Shown here: piece by piece, positions 39,960 to 47,529 of the stretch | How the letters are laid out: the number at the start of each line of letters is the position of its first letter | Position numbering within the stretch: position 1 is the stretch's first letter | Origin: Oscillospiraceae bacterium | GTDB taxonomy: Bacteria; Bacillota; Clostridia; Oscillospirales; Oscillospiraceae | Assembly: GCA_902779945.1 (NCBI GenBank) | Contig: CACZDN010000013.1 | Span: 23,511-87,510, forward strand | DNA: 64,000 nucleotides | Reading direction: 5' to 3' | Notes under the pieces: generated by a model | Told to the model about the DNA's origin: nothing | Seen by the model: the letters and a program-made list of their open reading frames with translations, nothing else | Databases searched by the model: none | Translations under genes and position numbers: made by a program

Positions 39960-40754
39960 TCAATGGGCGATCATGTAGCGCGTGATGGCGGCGCAGTTTT
40001 CCGCGGCGGCCTGTACGAATTCGACATAGGACATCTCTTCCGAATCGTCCGCCTTATCCGAGATCGCGCGGATGATCACAAAGGGCATCCCGTTCAGACT
40101 GCAGACCTGCGCAATCGCGGCGCCTTCCATTTCGCAGCACAGCCCGCCGACGGAGGAGAGAATAAACTCCTTCTGCTCCCGGGAGGCGATGAACTGGTCG
40201 CCGCTGCACACGCGGCCCTCAAAAGCATGGACATCGGGCGCGGCAGCCCTGACGGCTTCCAGTGCGCTTGCGCGCATCGCTTCGTCCGCGGGGAATACCG
40301 ACGTCTCTGTGTACGGGATCTCGCCGCGCGCATAGCCCAGCGGCGTCACATCCATATCATGCTGCACGGCCTCTGTGGACACGACGATATCCCCGATATC
40401 AATGGCGGCGTCGAGAGAGCCGGCAACACCGGTATTGATGATCCGGTCAACTCCAAAGCGGTCGATCAGGATCTGGGTGCAGGCTGCGGCATTTACCTTT
40501 CCCACGCTGCATTTCACAACGACCACATCTGCGCCGTCGAGTTTGCCTTCACAGAACTCCATTCCCGCGATGGTGCTGACTCTCTTCTCGTCCAGTGCCT
40601 CCTTCAGAGAATTGACTTCCTCATCCATCGCACCGATGATTCCGGTTTTGCATGTGTCTTTCATGTCGGTTTCCGCAAAGCATGTGGATGTGAACACAGA
40701 CATCAGAAGAACAAGAACAGTCACCGTAAGGCCAAGTTTTCCCATTTTCATCAT
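39960..40754 (-). CDS. Exported 5'-methylthioadenosine/S-adenosylhomocysteine nucleosidase
   Basis: 264 residues. The catalytic part is a standard MTA/SAH nucleosidase: GIIGAMDEEVNSLKEAL, IINTGVAGSLDAAIDIGDIV, CEMEGAAIAQVCSLNGMPF and IRAISDKADD with the catalytic Asp. Unlike the cytoplasmic housekeeping enzyme it begins with a signal peptide (KLGLTVTVLVLLMSVFTSTCFAE), so it should act outside the membrane. Start ATG 40754 has AGGAGGGAAA; the signal peptide is in the same frame. It may salvage purines or act on signalling nucleosides; that is inference. Confidence 0.9.
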   Translation of the reverse strand: MMKMGKLGLTVTVLVLLMSVFTSTCFAETDMKDTCKTGIIGAMDEEVNSLKEALDEKRVSTIAGMEFCEGKLDGADVVVVKCSVGKVNAAACTQILIDRFGVDRIINTGVAGSLDAAIDIGDIVVSTEAVQHDMDVTPLGYARGEIPYTETSVFPADEAMRASALEAVRAAAPDVHAFEGRVCSGDQFIASREQKEFILSSVGGLCCEMEGAAIAQVCSLNGMPFVIIRAISDKADDSEEMSYVEFVQAAAENCAAITRYMIAH

Positions 40755-40861
40755 GCGTTTTTCCCTCCTGCAAGATTGCGCTTGTGCACACTCAAAAATA
40801 CCTGTAATGGCGTCAGTTTTTACAGAAAAGCATATCCGTTTACAACGCCCTGTTTTTCTAT

Positions 40862-40890
40862 ATTATATCTTAATCATAAGAAATTTGCAA
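40862..40890 (-). promoter_or_regulatory. Promoter of the exported nucleosidase gene
   Basis: On the minus strand TTGCAA, 17 bp, TATAAT, 107 nt before ATG 40754. Confidence 0.65.
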
Positions 40891-40967
40891 GCGCGGCGAA
40901 AGCTTTTCGCAAATCGAGAGGAGAAGAAAATGCGGCGGCCTGAACAAGCTGAAATACGTTATACGGA

Positions 40968-41330
40968 TCATACAGGGGTGCCGACCTCGATGAGGTTGCC
41001 GTCCGGGTCATAAAACCTGACGACCCGCTGTCCCCAGCTGTGCGTCATCAGGCGATTGACATATTCAGTGTCGGGATAGAGCCTGTCCAGCTTTTTTACA
41101 AAGCTGTCAATCTCCGGCTCTTCAAAATACAGCTCCGTATGATTGCTTTGCGGAATAACGCGCCTCCCCGTAAACTGCTCCCAGTATTTCTCTTCCTGGA
41201 GATACAGATTTCCGGACAGCTCCATGTTGCCGTCATGATCCAAAATCAACTCGAATCCAAACATATCCTGATAAAACTTCAATGCTTTCCTGCAGTCTTT
41301 TACGACGATAAGACTTCCTTTGAATTTCAT
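40968..41330 (-). CDS. VOC (glyoxalase/bleomycin-resistance-like) protein
   Basis: 120 residues with two beta-alpha-beta-beta-beta units: SLIVVKDCRKALKFYQDMFG, then ELILDHDGNMELSG, and HTELYFEEPEIDSFVKKLDR with RVVRFYDPDGNLIEVG at the end. The conserved Glu of the second module is in IEVG; a His in the first strand is replaced by V/K, so metal binding is uncertain. ATG 41330 follows GGGGGAAAG. Role unknown; such proteins often bind small toxic compounds. Confidence 0.85.
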   Translation of the reverse strand: MKFKGSLIVVKDCRKALKFYQDMFGFELILDHDGNMELSGNLYLQEEKYWEQFTGRRVIPQSNHTELYFEEPEIDSFVKKLDRLYPDTEYVNRLMTHSWGQRVVRFYDPDGNLIEVGTPV

Positions 41331-41392
41331 GGTCTGCTTTCCCCCAATCCCGGCTCCGTATATCCCAAGGCGGCCGTTTCCGGCCAGATGAT

Positions 41393-41970
41393 TCATCTTG
41401 TCCCTTCCGCAGCATCGAGGCGGTCCAGCGTAAAGCGAGGCCCTTCCTCCCCAATGATCCCGCTGGGGCGAAAACCGCATTTTTCGAGGACTCTCTGTGA
41501 CGCTGCGTTTCCGGCGTCCGTTTCCGCTTCCAGCGCTTTTACTTCCTCATGCCGGAAGGCCCACCGGCAGGCCGCCCGCACCGCTTCCGCGGCATAGCCC
41601 TGCCCCCGGTGTTCCTCCAGAATCCCGTATCCGATCTCCGCGAACCCGTCTTCCCGGAGCCCTTTGAAACAGAGATCCCCGATATGCGTTCCGTCCGTCT
41701 TCTCAATCATCCAGATGGCGTACCAGTCCCATTGATCGGGGTGCCGCAGGCAGCCTGCCAGCATTTCGGTATACGCTTTTTTAAGGCAATACCGCATAAT
41801 TCGGCAAGAGCAGATCCTGAGAAAATTTGGGTTCTGATAAAGGCACTTTTTCGCAGATGTACTTTGTGTACCTCAGTTGCCTTAAGTTCTTCGTCCTGTT
41901 CGGAAGCGATCATGGCATCCATTTGCTCCCACGACGCGGGATACAGGCGCAAGCGTTCTGTTCTTATCAT
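41393..41970 (-). pseudogene. GNAT N-acetyltransferase interrupted by an element
   Basis: The N-terminal part (MIRTERLRLYPASWEQMDAM ending EQDEEL) lies at 41887-41970 and the rest (KKAYTEMLAGCL, then GDLCFKGLREDGFAEIGYGI, EEHRGQGYAAEAVRAACRWA, NAASQRVLEKCGF) at 41393-41781. The acetyl-CoA-binding RGQGYA motif is intact. Element copy 5 separates the halves; removing it together with one TTAA joins the two in frame as EELKKAY. The gene is otherwise undamaged, so insertion looks recent. Related proteins acetylate ribosomal proteins or small amines. Confidence 0.85.
41786..41882. mobile_element. Inverted-repeat element copy 5, inside GNAT gene
   Basis: 97 bp, GGCAATACCGCATAATT ... CTCAGTTGCC, with a perfect TTAA duplication (41782-41785, 41883-41886). 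Confidence 0.9.
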
Positions 41971-41988
41971 TTTTCATCCGCTTCTTTG

Positions 41989-42321
41989 TCATGATTTCAG
42001 GTTTTCCAGGGCGTCGGCGTTGTTTTCCGTAATCATGCCCAGCTTTTCGCACTTGCTCATGTCGGCGCAGGCCCCGCAGGTCTCCACGCTTCTCTCCAGA
42101 GCGCACCGGCGGATCGGACACAGCGAGTCACAGAAAGGTGTTTTCACGCCGTCTATCCTGCATCCGACACAGTTGATCATCTCCGGCGTGATCTCCACGC
42201 CGTTCAGCTCGGACCACTCTTTCGCAACCCTTTGCCTTAAAGAATCGTCGTCATTCACGGTTGCACGGCGGGCTTCGCAGCTTTCGCAGTCCAGTCCGCA
42301 ACAGGCGATGTATTTTTTCAT
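41989..42321 (-). CDS. DUF3795 Cys-rich protein
   Basis: 110 residues with eleven cysteines in a DUF3795 pattern: IACCGLDCESCEARRAT, INCVGCRIDG, FCDSLCPIRRCAL, ETCGACADMSKCEKLG. Zinc or iron-sulfur binding is likely. It is the last gene of an operon of flavodoxin-like reductase and small membrane proteins, 2 nt after that reductase. Function unknown for the family. Confidence 0.85.
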   Translation of the reverse strand: MKKYIACCGLDCESCEARRATVNDDDSLRQRVAKEWSELNGVEITPEMINCVGCRIDGVKTPFCDSLCPIRRCALERSVETCGACADMSKCEKLGMITENNADALENLKS

Positions 42322-42323
42322 TT

Positions 42324-43007
42324 TTACACTCCTCCGTTCACAATTGCAGCATATTGCTCCTCCGGGATCATGGGAGAGCCGATCTCAGCCAGCAGGGCGG
42401 CGTCGATCCCGCCCGTCCCGGCGTATTGCTTTCCGGCTTTTTTCACAAGTTCCAGCCTCGGTTTGGTGACGACCGCCGCCTCCGGCGCGCTGAACATGGG
42501 GCTCTCCGGGACGGTGATGATGGTATGGCTGCCGGGAAAACAGAGCCTGAACTGCGCAATCGCCGGTTCAAAGTTCTGCCTGCTGTTGGGAAAGCCGCAG
42601 CCGCAGATCATGAGATATCGCAGATGACCAAAATCAGCCTGACCCACATGCTCGTACCGGTCACCGGCCTTTCGCATCGCCATGCTTGACAGAGGAAGAG
42701 TGCGGTCCAGCAGCGCCTTCAGCGGTGCCGGCATCCCATAGCAGTACAGCGGGAAGCTCCAGATCAGCAGGTCGCTTGCCAGGATCTCCTCCAGAATTTC
42801 CCGCATATCGTCATCATGGATGCAGGTGCCGCCGTTTCGCATACAGGAAAAGCATCCGGTACAGTATTCGATGTGTTTGTCAATCACATGGATGATATGG
42901 TCCTCCTGACATGCCGCTTCGTTCATCCCGTCCAGAAAGGCGCGGGTGATGTGCATGGTGTCGCTTTGCTCCCGCCTGGGGCTTCCGTTCAATACAAGAA
43001 TCTTCAT
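42324..43007 (-). CDS. Flavodoxin-like NAD(P)H-dependent oxidoreductase
   Basis: 227 residues: the FMN-binding start ILVLNGSPRREQSDTMHITR, YCTGCFSCMRNGGTCIHDDD (Cys-rich motif of NADPH-dependent FMN reductases of this group), and LLIWSFPLYCYGMPAPLKALLDR. A C-terminal extension (residues 180-227) is not part of the basic fold. Overlaps the upstream 64-residue gene by ATGA. Probably an iron-sulfur-flavoprotein-type reductase; physiological partner unknown. Confidence 0.88.
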   Translation of the reverse strand: MKILVLNGSPRREQSDTMHITRAFLDGMNEAACQEDHIIHVIDKHIEYCTGCFSCMRNGGTCIHDDDMREILEEILASDLLIWSFPLYCYGMPAPLKALLDRTLPLSSMAMRKAGDRYEHVGQADFGHLRYLMICGCGFPNSRQNFEPAIAQFRLCFPGSHTIITVPESPMFSAPEAAVVTKPRLELVKKAGKQYAGTGGIDAALLAEIGSPMIPEEQYAAIVNGGV

Positions 43008-43198
43008 TTGTTATCCGCCTCTTTCCGGTTTGCTTCCTTCTCCTTTTTTCGATATACTTCTGCGGAACAGGAAAAACTCACTGCAGCGGCAAAACAGACA
43101 ATGCCCGGTATCGTATGGTCACTGGTGATCTGGAACGTCGCGCCGGCGAACATGAGCAATGCGGCAAGCGTCAGCCATTTTGAAATCTTTTTATTCAT
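43004..43198 (-). CDS. Small two-helix membrane protein (64 aa)
   Basis: MNKKISKWLTLAALLMFAGA and GIVCFAAAVSFSCSAEVY are two membrane segments; the end is charged (RKKEKEANRKEADNK). It overlaps its upstream neighbour by 8 nt and downstream neighbour by 4 nt; ribosome site GGGGGAGG. Unknown function; part of a tightly coupled set. Confidence 0.65.
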   Translation of the reverse strand: MNKKISKWLTLAALLMFAGATFQITSDHTIPGIVCFAAAVSFSCSAEVYRKKEKEANRKEADNK

Positions 43199-43349
43199 CT
43201 TCTTTTCCTCCCCCGCCTGAATCAAACAGGCCAAATGTGATTCCCATGAGCAGCCCCATGCAGACGCCAAGCGTGATGCTGTGCATGGCCTGCGAAAATA
43301 CCATGCCCCAGAGGAGGGCCATCGACACAGGAAAGGCTTTTCCCTTCAT
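43191..43349 (-). CDS. Small membrane protein (52 aa)
   Basis: Starts MKGKAFPVSMALLWGMVFSQ; two hydrophobic stretches, the second MGLLMGITFGLFDSG, then Gly-rich and acidic GGGGKEDE. Overlaps both neighbours (4 and 8 nt). Found by reading the minus strand. Unknown function. Confidence 0.6.
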   Translation of the reverse strand: MKGKAFPVSMALLWGMVFSQAMHSITLGVCMGLLMGITFGLFDSGGGGKEDE

Positions 43350-43456
43350 TTTCGATCACCTTTTTCCGTCAGCGTCCATGAGGTGACCGGCGTTACAAAC
43401 ACGAAGCCCGGTCCGATCAGACACAGAACAAGTCCGCCGATCAATTCCTGTTTCAT
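43346..43456 (-). CDS. Microprotein, one hydrophobic segment (36 aa)
   Basis: MKQELIGGLVLCLIGPGFVF is a single membrane helix, followed by VTPVTSWTLTEKGDRK. The start overlaps the isochorismatase-type gene stop by ATGA and its own stop overlaps the next start. Its place in an unbroken chain of overlaps supports translation. Confidence 0.55.
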   Translation of the reverse strand: MKQELIGGLVLCLIGPGFVFVTPVTSWTLTEKGDRK

Positions 43457-43971
43457 GCTTTAGCCACCTGCTTTCCTTCCGTTTTCATATACTCAGCCAG
43501 TATTCTGACTTCGCAGCCCTTGTCCGCGTAGTAGGCAAACATTTCCGGCAGCTTCTTCAAGTCGTAGCTGGTCACACAATCGGAGATGACATGTACGGTA
43601 TATCCGGCCCTGGCCATGTTGAAGCAGGTGGATTTCACACAACCCGTGGCATCGGCACCGGCAATGTAGAACTCCCTGATATCCCCTGACCGGATGAATT
43701 CCGAAAACGCCTCGCTGGTCAAAGCGTTGGCCTTTGCCTTGACGAAAACATGATCCGAGACAATCTTGAGCTCCGGCACAAGCTCTGCTCCTTTTGTATC
43801 CGGTTTGAAGGTACGGGTTCCGGCGGACAAATTGTTGTGCTTGATATAAATGACCGCCATGCCTTGCTTCATTGCCCAATCGACAGCGGAATTGATGTTT
43901 TCAATGATGTCCCTGTAATGCTTCGTAATGTCGTTTTGAATGTCAATGACGACGAGTGCTTTTCTGTTCAT
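43453..43971 (-). CDS. Isochorismatase-family cysteine hydrolase
   Basis: 172 residues of the amidohydrolase-like family that includes nicotinamidases and isochorismatases. Catalytic Asp in ALVVIDIQND, Lys in VFVKAKANALTS, Cys in GADATGCVKSTCFNMARAGY. First gene of the coupled operon leading to the flavodoxin-like reductase; a pyridine-nucleotide-related role would fit but is inference. An element copy lies 10 bp upstream of the start, so the promoter must lie within or beyond it. Confidence 0.88.
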   Translation of the reverse strand: MNRKALVVIDIQNDITKHYRDIIENINSAVDWAMKQGMAVIYIKHNNLSAGTRTFKPDTKGAELVPELKIVSDHVFVKAKANALTSEAFSEFIRSGDIREFYIAGADATGCVKSTCFNMARAGYTVHVISDCVTSYDLKKLPEMFAYYADKGCEVRILAEYMKTEGKQVAKA

Positions 43972-43981
43972 TTTTATCTAA

Positions 43982-44080
43982 GGCAACACCGCACAATCCG
44001 CCATCGGCGCCTCCTGGAAAATTTGCGCTCTGATTTTGTCACTTTTTCTTGAAATACACAAAGTATTCCTGCAAAAAAAT
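43982..44080. mobile_element. Inverted-repeat element copy 6 (right end lost)
   Basis: Left end GGCAACACCGCACAATCCGC and interior AATACACAAAGTATTCCTGC are present; no right inverted end before the tetR stop. The left flank is CTAA. Confidence 0.75.
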
Positions 44081-44109
44081 GCCTTCATCACCCGATCAGG
44101 TAATCTCAG

Positions 44110-44715
44110 TCATTTCATCCCGCCATCCTGTCCGTAAACCCGGATAAAATGCCGGCTGAATTCCTCTATCTGCTTGAGCGCATCTTCTGTTTTCCCGGGT
44201 TCCCGGTCGCACAGGTGAATCAGGGCAGAAATCGGCGCGGTATAGGCAAAGGCCAGCATTCTGGGATCGTCTTTACGGAGCAGGCCCTTATCCATCATGC
44301 CTGTGAATATCCGTGTGAATATGTCTGTGAGACCGGTAAGAAAGTGTTTTGTTGCCAGTTCCCGTGCGCGCGCGTCTCTGAACTGTTCCAGCGTCAGCAC
44401 CTTGCGCGTCATGATGATCTTCTCGTCATGAACGGTGATGTTCACCATCTGCATGGTCAGCCGGGTCAGTTCCTCCGGCGAATTCGGCACAGGCGGCAGG
44501 TGCTCAGGTGAACCGAAATGCTCTCCGTAGTAAGCAATCATCTGGTCCAGCAGCGCATTCCAGATCGCCTCCTTGCTCTCATAGTGCTTATAGACCCCGG
44601 ACTTCACAAGCCCGAGCGAGGCGCTCAGTTCCCGGATATTCGTCCCTGCATAGCCGTTTTTTGAAAACATCTCCAAGGCCGCGGCAAGGATTCTCTCTTT
44701 TGTGTCGTTTGCCAT
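44110..44715 (-). CDS. TetR-family transcriptional regulator
   Basis: 201 residues. N-terminal DNA-binding domain: KERILAAALEMFSKNGYAGT, NIRELSASLGLVKSGVYKHY ESKEA. The rest is a helical ligand-binding domain. An 18-bp inverted repeat lies 21 bp upstream of the start and is the likely operator, implying autoregulation. No divergently transcribed intact partner gene follows, so its original target may have been lost. Confidence 0.92.
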   Translation of the reverse strand: MANDTKERILAAALEMFSKNGYAGTNIRELSASLGLVKSGVYKHYESKEAIWNALLDQMIAYYGEHFGSPEHLPPVPNSPEELTRLTMQMVNITVHDEKIIMTRKVLTLEQFRDARARELATKHFLTGLTDIFTRIFTGMMDKGLLRKDDPRMLAFAYTAPISALIHLCDREPGKTEDALKQIEEFSRHFIRVYGQDGGMK

Positions 44716-44735
44716 AAGTACCTCCAGAACAGTTG

Positions 44736-44777
44736 AGTGACCTTTCGTTCACTCATTATAGTGAACGAAAGGTCACT
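44736..44777. promoter_or_regulatory. TetR operator palindrome
   Basis: Perfect 18-bp arms AGTGACCTTTCGTTCACT / AGTGAACGAAAGGTCACT around a 6-bp centre. Confidence 0.8.
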
Positions 44778-45027
44778 TGTCAAGTGCGTTTTGCAAGTTT
44801 CCAGTAAAGAGTTGAGATCCCAAAAACTCCGTACATCCGGCACGATTCGGCGTACCGGGTGTATCGTCAGAGATCACGTCATGGCCATGTTCACGGGCAA
44901 TATCAAAGCGGCCGAGGATATACAGCATATCCTCCGGGAGCCTGCTCCTGCACTCAGCCATCAGAATTGCAGGCACACCATATATCATTTCGGATGATTT
45001 GAAAGGGCATACGCATCACCTCTCGCG
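44778..45027. other. Gene-free stretch with debris
   Basis: No supported gene. A minus-strand frame of about 70 codons (MIYGVPAILMAECRSRLPED...) has no good ribosome site. CTCCGTACATCCGGCA at 44827 resembles the 5' arm of the terminator at 47478. Confidence 0.4.
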
Positions 45028-45597
45028 TTATCTTTCCAGCAAAAATGTTGCCGCTTCATCTGCAACATGGATAATCCACGCAAGCGGATACTGCTCATAC
45101 GCATCGCTGACATCGCGGACTGTTCCCTTGTCTCCGTCAGAGAAGCCCATATGGCAATTGATCGCCGCAGCTTCTTCCGGCGTCAGCTTCATGAAATATT
45201 GAACCTGGTATACCGACTTGCTTCCGTGCCCGCCAAAATGATAACGCTCGTCAACCGTGTAGAAGGGGATCTCCTGCCAGACCCCATCGATCTTTTTGTT
45301 CCGATACTCTGTCGTGTAGAAATTGACCTTGCAGACATCGTGAAACAGTGCGGCTATTGCAAGAGATTCTTCCGACAGCGTTGTCGGCGAAAGAAAAGCC
45401 AGCTTTTGCGCGTAATCATATACATCCAAAGAGTGCTCGCAAAGGCCGCCGGCATAAGCGCCATGATAGTGTGTGCTGGCCGGAGCTGTAAAAAAGTCTG
45501 CTTTTAAAAGCCAATCAAGCAGTTCTTCTAATCCTTCACGATGTATTGTTTCACGGCAGATGCTCAAAAAGCGTGTTTTTTGCTCGTCTATGTTCAT
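45028..45597 (-). CDS. HD-domain hydrolase (YhaM-like)
   Basis: 189 residues. The metal-binding residues appear in HYHGAYAGGLCEHSLDVYDY, IAALFHDVCKVNFYT (the HD pair), and the later HMGFS and VADEAA. The layout resembles the HD domain of YhaM-type 3'-5' exoribonucleases without the OB-fold part. ATG 45597 is chosen; the longer frame has no ribosome site. Likely a phosphohydrolase of nucleotides or RNA ends, substrate unknown. Confidence 0.8.
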   Translation of the reverse strand: MNIDEQKTRFLSICRETIHREGLEELLDWLLKADFFTAPASTHYHGAYAGGLCEHSLDVYDYAQKLAFLSPTTLSEESLAIAALFHDVCKVNFYTTEYRNKKIDGVWQEIPFYTVDERYHFGGHGSKSVYQVQYFMKLTPEEAAAINCHMGFSDGDKGTVRDVSDAYEQYPLAWIIHVADEAATFLLER

Positions 45598-45704
45598 TTC
45601 ATCACATCCTTGGAATGCAGTATAGCACATTCGGGGAGCCGTGTAAAAGGAAAGATGGATATAAAACAGCGGTACGGAAGCTGTAATCATGCGATATCTC
45701 CTCC

Positions 45705-45733
45705 TTGTGCCTTCGCCGTGCTTATATTATAAT
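45705..45733 (+). promoter_or_regulatory. Promoter upstream of yaaA remnant and rhodanese
   Basis: TTGTGC, 17 bp, TATAAT, 30 bp before ATG 45763. Confidence 0.6.
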
Positions 45734-45762
45734 GGCCTCAACACAAACCCGGAGGTGCGGAC

Positions 45763-45867
45763 ATGAGAATCATCCTCTCCCCGGCGAAAAAGATGCGTGT
45801 CGATACGGACAGCTTTGCCTGCGGGGAGCTTCCGGTCTTCCTCAAACGGACAGAAAGGAGCCCTTAG
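45763..45867 (+). pseudogene. yaaA: N-terminal fragment of yaaA
   Basis: 34 codons reading MRIILSPAKKMRVDTDSF and LPVFLKRTE, the start of the YaaA (DUF328) peroxide-stress protein of about 250 residues, then a stop. It keeps promoter and GGAGGTG ribosome site. The stop is 1 nt before the next gene's ATG, so the remnant now serves as a leader for it. Confidence 0.75.
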
Positions 45868-45868
45868 A

Positions 45869-46279
45869 ATGAAAAAGAGACCTATTCTTGTTTTCCTGCT
45901 GCTCCTGTTTTTCATCGCCGGGTGCAGCGCACCCGCTCCGGCGGCGGACACGGAAAAGAGAGAGCCGACCTTTCACCAGATCTCACAGGAGGAAGCCAAA
46001 GAGATGATGGCGAAGGATGACGGGCATGTCGTCGTGGATGTGCGCCGTCAGGATGAGTATGACGCGGGACATATCCCGGGCGCGATCCTGATTCCGAATG
46101 AGTCCATCGGCTTCGATTCCCCGGAGGCCCTGCCGGATTATAACCAGATCATCCTGATCTACTGCCGCACCGGCAATCGCTCCAAGCAGGCAGCGCAGAA
46201 GCTGGCCGGCATGGGCTATACCAGCATTTATGAGTTCGGCGGCATCACGACCTGGAACGGCGACGTGGTGACCGATTAA
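45869..46279 (+). CDS. Rhodanese-domain lipoprotein
   Basis: 136 residues. Lipoprotein signal with lipobox FFIAGCSAP, a short spacer, then a rhodanese domain: ISQEEAKEMMAKDDGHVVVD, VRRQDEYDAGHIPGAILIPN, and the active-site loop IYCRTGNRSKQAAQKL with Cys. Single rhodanese domains outside the membrane may carry sulfur. ATG 45869 follows AAAGGAG in the yaaA remnant. Confidence 0.9.
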   Translation: MKKRPILVFLLLLFFIAGCSAPAPAADTEKREPTFHQISQEEAKEMMAKDDGHVVVDVRRQDEYDAGHIPGAILIPNESIGFDSPEALPDYNQIILIYCRTGNRSKQAAQKLAGMGYTSIYEFGGITTWNGDVVTD

Positions 46280-46300
46280 GTGGAGAGGGGAGGTACTGCC

Positions 46301-46885
46301 ATGAAAGACACGGCCCTGCTTGTGATCGACATGCAAAACGGCTTTCTGAACGAGCGCTCGCCGCTCTACATAGACGGCGCCGCGGCGACTGTCCCGGCCT
46401 GCGCGGAGATGATCGCGTTTTGCCGGGGACAGAACGTGCCGGTGTTCTTCGTCACGCGCGTCTATGCCGCCGACGGCAGCGACGTGGAGCATACCCGGTA
46501 TGAGTCCTGGGCAAAGGGCGGCAAGCCGCTCTCGCCGGGATGCGCGAAGGAGATCTCCGCCGACATGCCAAAGGCCTTTGGGGAGGATAAGCGGGACTGC
46601 CACATCATAAAGCCGCGCTACTCCGCGTTCTTTGCCACCGGGCTCGACCTGATCCTGCGCAGACTCGGAATCCGGCACCTGCTCCTTGCCGGGACGACCA
46701 CGCCGAACTGCATCCGCACCACCTGCTATGACGCGATTTCGCTGGACTACGCGGTGACGGTCCTGAGCGACTGCACCTCCTCCAAAACGCCGGAGATCCA
46801 GGAGAGCAACCTGCGCGACATGGCAAATGTCGGCGCGGTCATTGTCTCTTCAAAAGAGATCATCAAAGAATCAGAGAGAGCATGA
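46301..46885 (+). CDS. Isochorismatase-family cysteine hydrolase
   Basis: 194 residues: ALLVIDMQNGFLNERSPLY (catalytic Asp), HIIKPRYSAFFATGLD (Lys), TTTPNCIRTTCYDAISLDYA (Cys). Similar in family to, but clearly different from, the gene at 43453. ATG 46301 with GGGGAGG. Follows the rhodanese gene by 21 nt in the same direction. Candidate nicotinamidase/N-carbamoyl hydrolase; substrate unresolved. Confidence 0.9.
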   Translation: MKDTALLVIDMQNGFLNERSPLYIDGAAATVPACAEMIAFCRGQNVPVFFVTRVYAADGSDVEHTRYESWAKGGKPLSPGCAKEISADMPKAFGEDKRDCHIIKPRYSAFFATGLDLILRRLGIRHLLLAGTTTPNCIRTTCYDAISLDYAVTVLSDCTSSKTPEIQESNLRDMANVGAVIVSSKEIIKESERA

Positions 46886-46891
46886 AGCGGA

Positions 46892-47452
46892 ATGGAAACA
46901 TTTTATACAAGCGAGCGCTCCGCGTGGCGGCAGTACCTTGCAGAGCATTTTGAAACAGCGGCGGAAGTATGGTTCGTCTTTCCCACAAAAGAAGCCGGTG
47001 AGGAAAGCCTGAGCTATAACGACGCCGTGGAGGAAGCGCTCTGCTTCGGCTGGATCGACAGCACCAACCGGCGCCTGGACGCGCTGCACTGCATCCGGCG
47101 CTTCTCGCCGCGCATCAAAGGAAGCGCCTATTCCCAGCCGAATATTGAGCGGCTGATCTGGCTGGAAGCGCAGGGACTGATCCACCCGAAAATCCGGGAG
47201 AGCATCCTTCCGGTCATCGAAGCGCCGTTCGTGTTCCCGGAAGATATTCTGGAACGACTCCGGCAGGATGAGAACGTGTGGGAAAACTATCAGAACTTTT
47301 TCGAACCCTACAAACGCATACGCATCGCCTATATTGAGGCGGCAAGAAAGCGGCCGGAGGAATTTCAAAAGCGGCTGAACAGCTTCATCGAAAAGACGCG
47401 CCGGAACAAGCTGATCATGGGCTACGGCGGGATTGAGAAGTATTATCGGTAG
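46892..47452 (+). CDS. YdeI/OmpD-associated family protein
   Basis: 186 residues: AEVWFVFPTKEAG, LSYNDAVEEALCFGWIDSTN, RFSPRIKGSAYSQPNIERLI and the basic end KRLNSFIEKTRRNKL. This matches the YdeI/DUF1801-associated family linked in some bacteria to resistance to antimicrobial peptides. The gene is 6 nt after the isochorismatase-type gene and is followed by a terminator, closing this small operon. Confidence 0.88.
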   Translation: METFYTSERSAWRQYLAEHFETAAEVWFVFPTKEAGEESLSYNDAVEEALCFGWIDSTNRRLDALHCIRRFSPRIKGSAYSQPNIERLIWLEAQGLIHPKIRESILPVIEAPFVFPEDILERLRQDENVWENYQNFFEPYKRIRIAYIEAARKRPEEFQKRLNSFIEKTRRNKLIMGYGGIEKYYR

Positions 47453-47477
47453 ATTTGTGTTTTGAAAAATAACAAAT

Positions 47478-47525
47478 GCTCCGTACATCCGGCATGATTT
47501 GCGTACCGTTTGTACGGAGCTTTTT
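47478..47525 (+). terminator. Terminator after ydeI-like gene
   Basis: GCTCCGTACA and TGTACGGAGC stem with TTTTT. Confidence 0.85.
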
Positions 47526-47529
47526 ATAG

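Noticed and set aside
44773-44988. 71-codon minus-strand frame after the TetR operator
   Set aside because: No ribosome site, overlaps the operator, no recognisable domain; treated as debris.
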